NCBI RefSeq assembly: GCF_003194625.1
Contig: NZ_QHKX01000002.1
Span: 310,001 to 374,000, forward strand
DNA: 64,000 nucleotides
Reading direction: 5' to 3'
Origin: Nocardioides solisilvae
Lineage (GTDB): Bacteria > Actinomycetota > Actinomycetes > Propionibacteriales > Nocardioidaceae
The notes below the pieces were generated by a model. That model did no database searches. It was not told where the DNA came from and was given only the letters and a program-made list of their open reading frames with translations. How positions within the stretch are numbered: the stretch's first letter is position 1; the number at the start of each line of letters is the position of its first letter. Made by a program: the position numbers and the translations under genes. Below are positions 63,479 through 64,000 of the stretch, one piece after another.

Positions 63479-64000
63479 CTACGGCTCGACCGCGGTCACC
63501 CTACCCGCGCGGCCGCCTGCGGGGCGGGAGCCCGGCGGGCGGTCCGCGGCGGCCACGTGGGCGAGGGTGCGCCACACCAGGGCCAGCGTCACCGCGGAGC
63601 CGGCGAAGGCGAACCAGAAGGGGGCCGCCAGCCCCCACCGCTCGGCGATCGCGCCGCCCAGGAGCTGGCCCACGACCATCCCGGCGAAGACGGCGACGAG
63701 GTAGACGGAACCGACCCGCCCCTGCAGCTCGGTGGGCACCGCGCGCTGTCGCACCGAGACCGAGACGTTGTACCAGACGAACGAGTAGCCCCCGAAGGCC
63801 ACCATGACGAGCAACGCGACCCAGCCGGTGGTGGTGAGGGCCAGCGCCAGGTGGACGAGCACCTCGAGCAGGAGGCAGCCGCGCATCAGGGTCGCGGCGT
63901 CCAGGTGCCGCTCGAGCCACCCGTAGGTCGCCGTGCCGACGAGGCCGCCGACGGCGGCCGCGGTGGTCAGCAGGCCGTAGCCCACCTCCCCCATGCCCAC
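63479..64000 (-). CDS. MFS transporter, C-terminal part, cut by window edge
   Basis: The visible 173 residues form the last six TM segments of an MFS transporter: GLLTTAAAVGGLVGTATYGW, LEVLVHLALALTTTGW, VALLVMVAFGGYSFVWYNV, then the RQRAVPTELQGRVGSVYL loop, FAGMVVGQLLGGAIAERWG and FWFAFAGSAVTLALVWRTLA. The C-terminal tail is soluble and charged. The loop pattern is of the enterobactin-exporter/tetracycline-type MFS. The substrate is unknown and the start is outside the window. It ends 16 nt upstream of smc. Confidence 0.85.
   Translation of the reverse strand: MGMGEVGYGLLTTAAAVGGLVGTATYGWLERHLDAATLMRGCLLLEVLVHLALALTTTGWVALLVMVAFGGYSFVWYNVSVSVRQRAVPTELQGRVGSVYLVAVFAGMVVGQLLGGAIAERWGLAAPFWFAFAGSAVTLALVWRTLAHVAAADRPPGSRPAGGRAGRVTAVEP

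Overview
This 64 kb window is chromosomal DNA of a very GC-rich actinobacterium, most likely of the Nocardioides/Nocardioidaceae type. The evidence is the gene order, the actinobacterial marker families (a DUF2469-like protein, a DUF4081-type acetyltransferase next to ispG, a DUF4439-like ferritin-like protein) and frequent GTG starts. Genus is an inference from style and synteny, not a database result. I found no tRNA, rRNA, insertion sequence, prophage or CRISPR array.

Almost all information-processing genes lie on the minus strand, so read from high to low coordinates. The order is: an MFS fragment; smc with a thioesterase; ftsY; a giant modular glycosyltransferase; the nitrogen block amt-glnB-glnD; ffh with a small NYN-like protein; an amidohydrolase; rpsP-khpA-rimM-trmD(GNAT fusion)-rplS-lepB-rnhB-DUF2469; a tadE/tadG pair; yraN-comM-dprA-xerC; rpsB-tsf-pyrH-frr-cdsA-TM protein-rlmN; an M1 peptidase with propionyl-CoA synthetase; dxr-rseP-ispG and a GNAT enzyme; proS; an SGNH hydrolase; rimP-nusA-ylxR-infB-rbfA-truB-ribF; a small membrane protein; rpsO-pnp. 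This is the classic actinobacterial arrangement of translation factors, rRNA/tRNA modification, SRP targeting and MEP isoprenoid genes.

The plus strand carries only isolated accessory genes: a molybdopterin oxidoreductase (2251), a lipoprotein/ferritin-like pair (13008/13523), a secreted protein (16117), a RIO-type kinase with an overlapping upstream mini-ORF and a LOG-family protein (25197-27273), an M23 peptidase (33401), a GtrA protein (46860) and a glycosyltransferase (53659).

Two sequence-level patterns stand out. First, at least eleven genes have a TANNNT-like hexamer separated from the start codon by exactly 6 nt and usually no Shine-Dalgarno sequence. This is the geometry of leaderless transcripts, and I used it to choose starts. 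Second, four ribosomal-protein transcription units (rpsO, rpsB, rpsP, rplS) have candidate promoters with an identical 19-bp spacer. Other points of interest are the TrmD-GNAT fusion, a molybdoenzyme whose only cysteines are the Fe-S ligands, 11-bp phased repeats before that gene, a low-GC structured segment downstream of proS, a GlnR-like site before amt, and triple in-frame stops made by a 9-bp tandem repeat at the end of rseP. I did not find a clear novel multi-gene defence or metabolic system.
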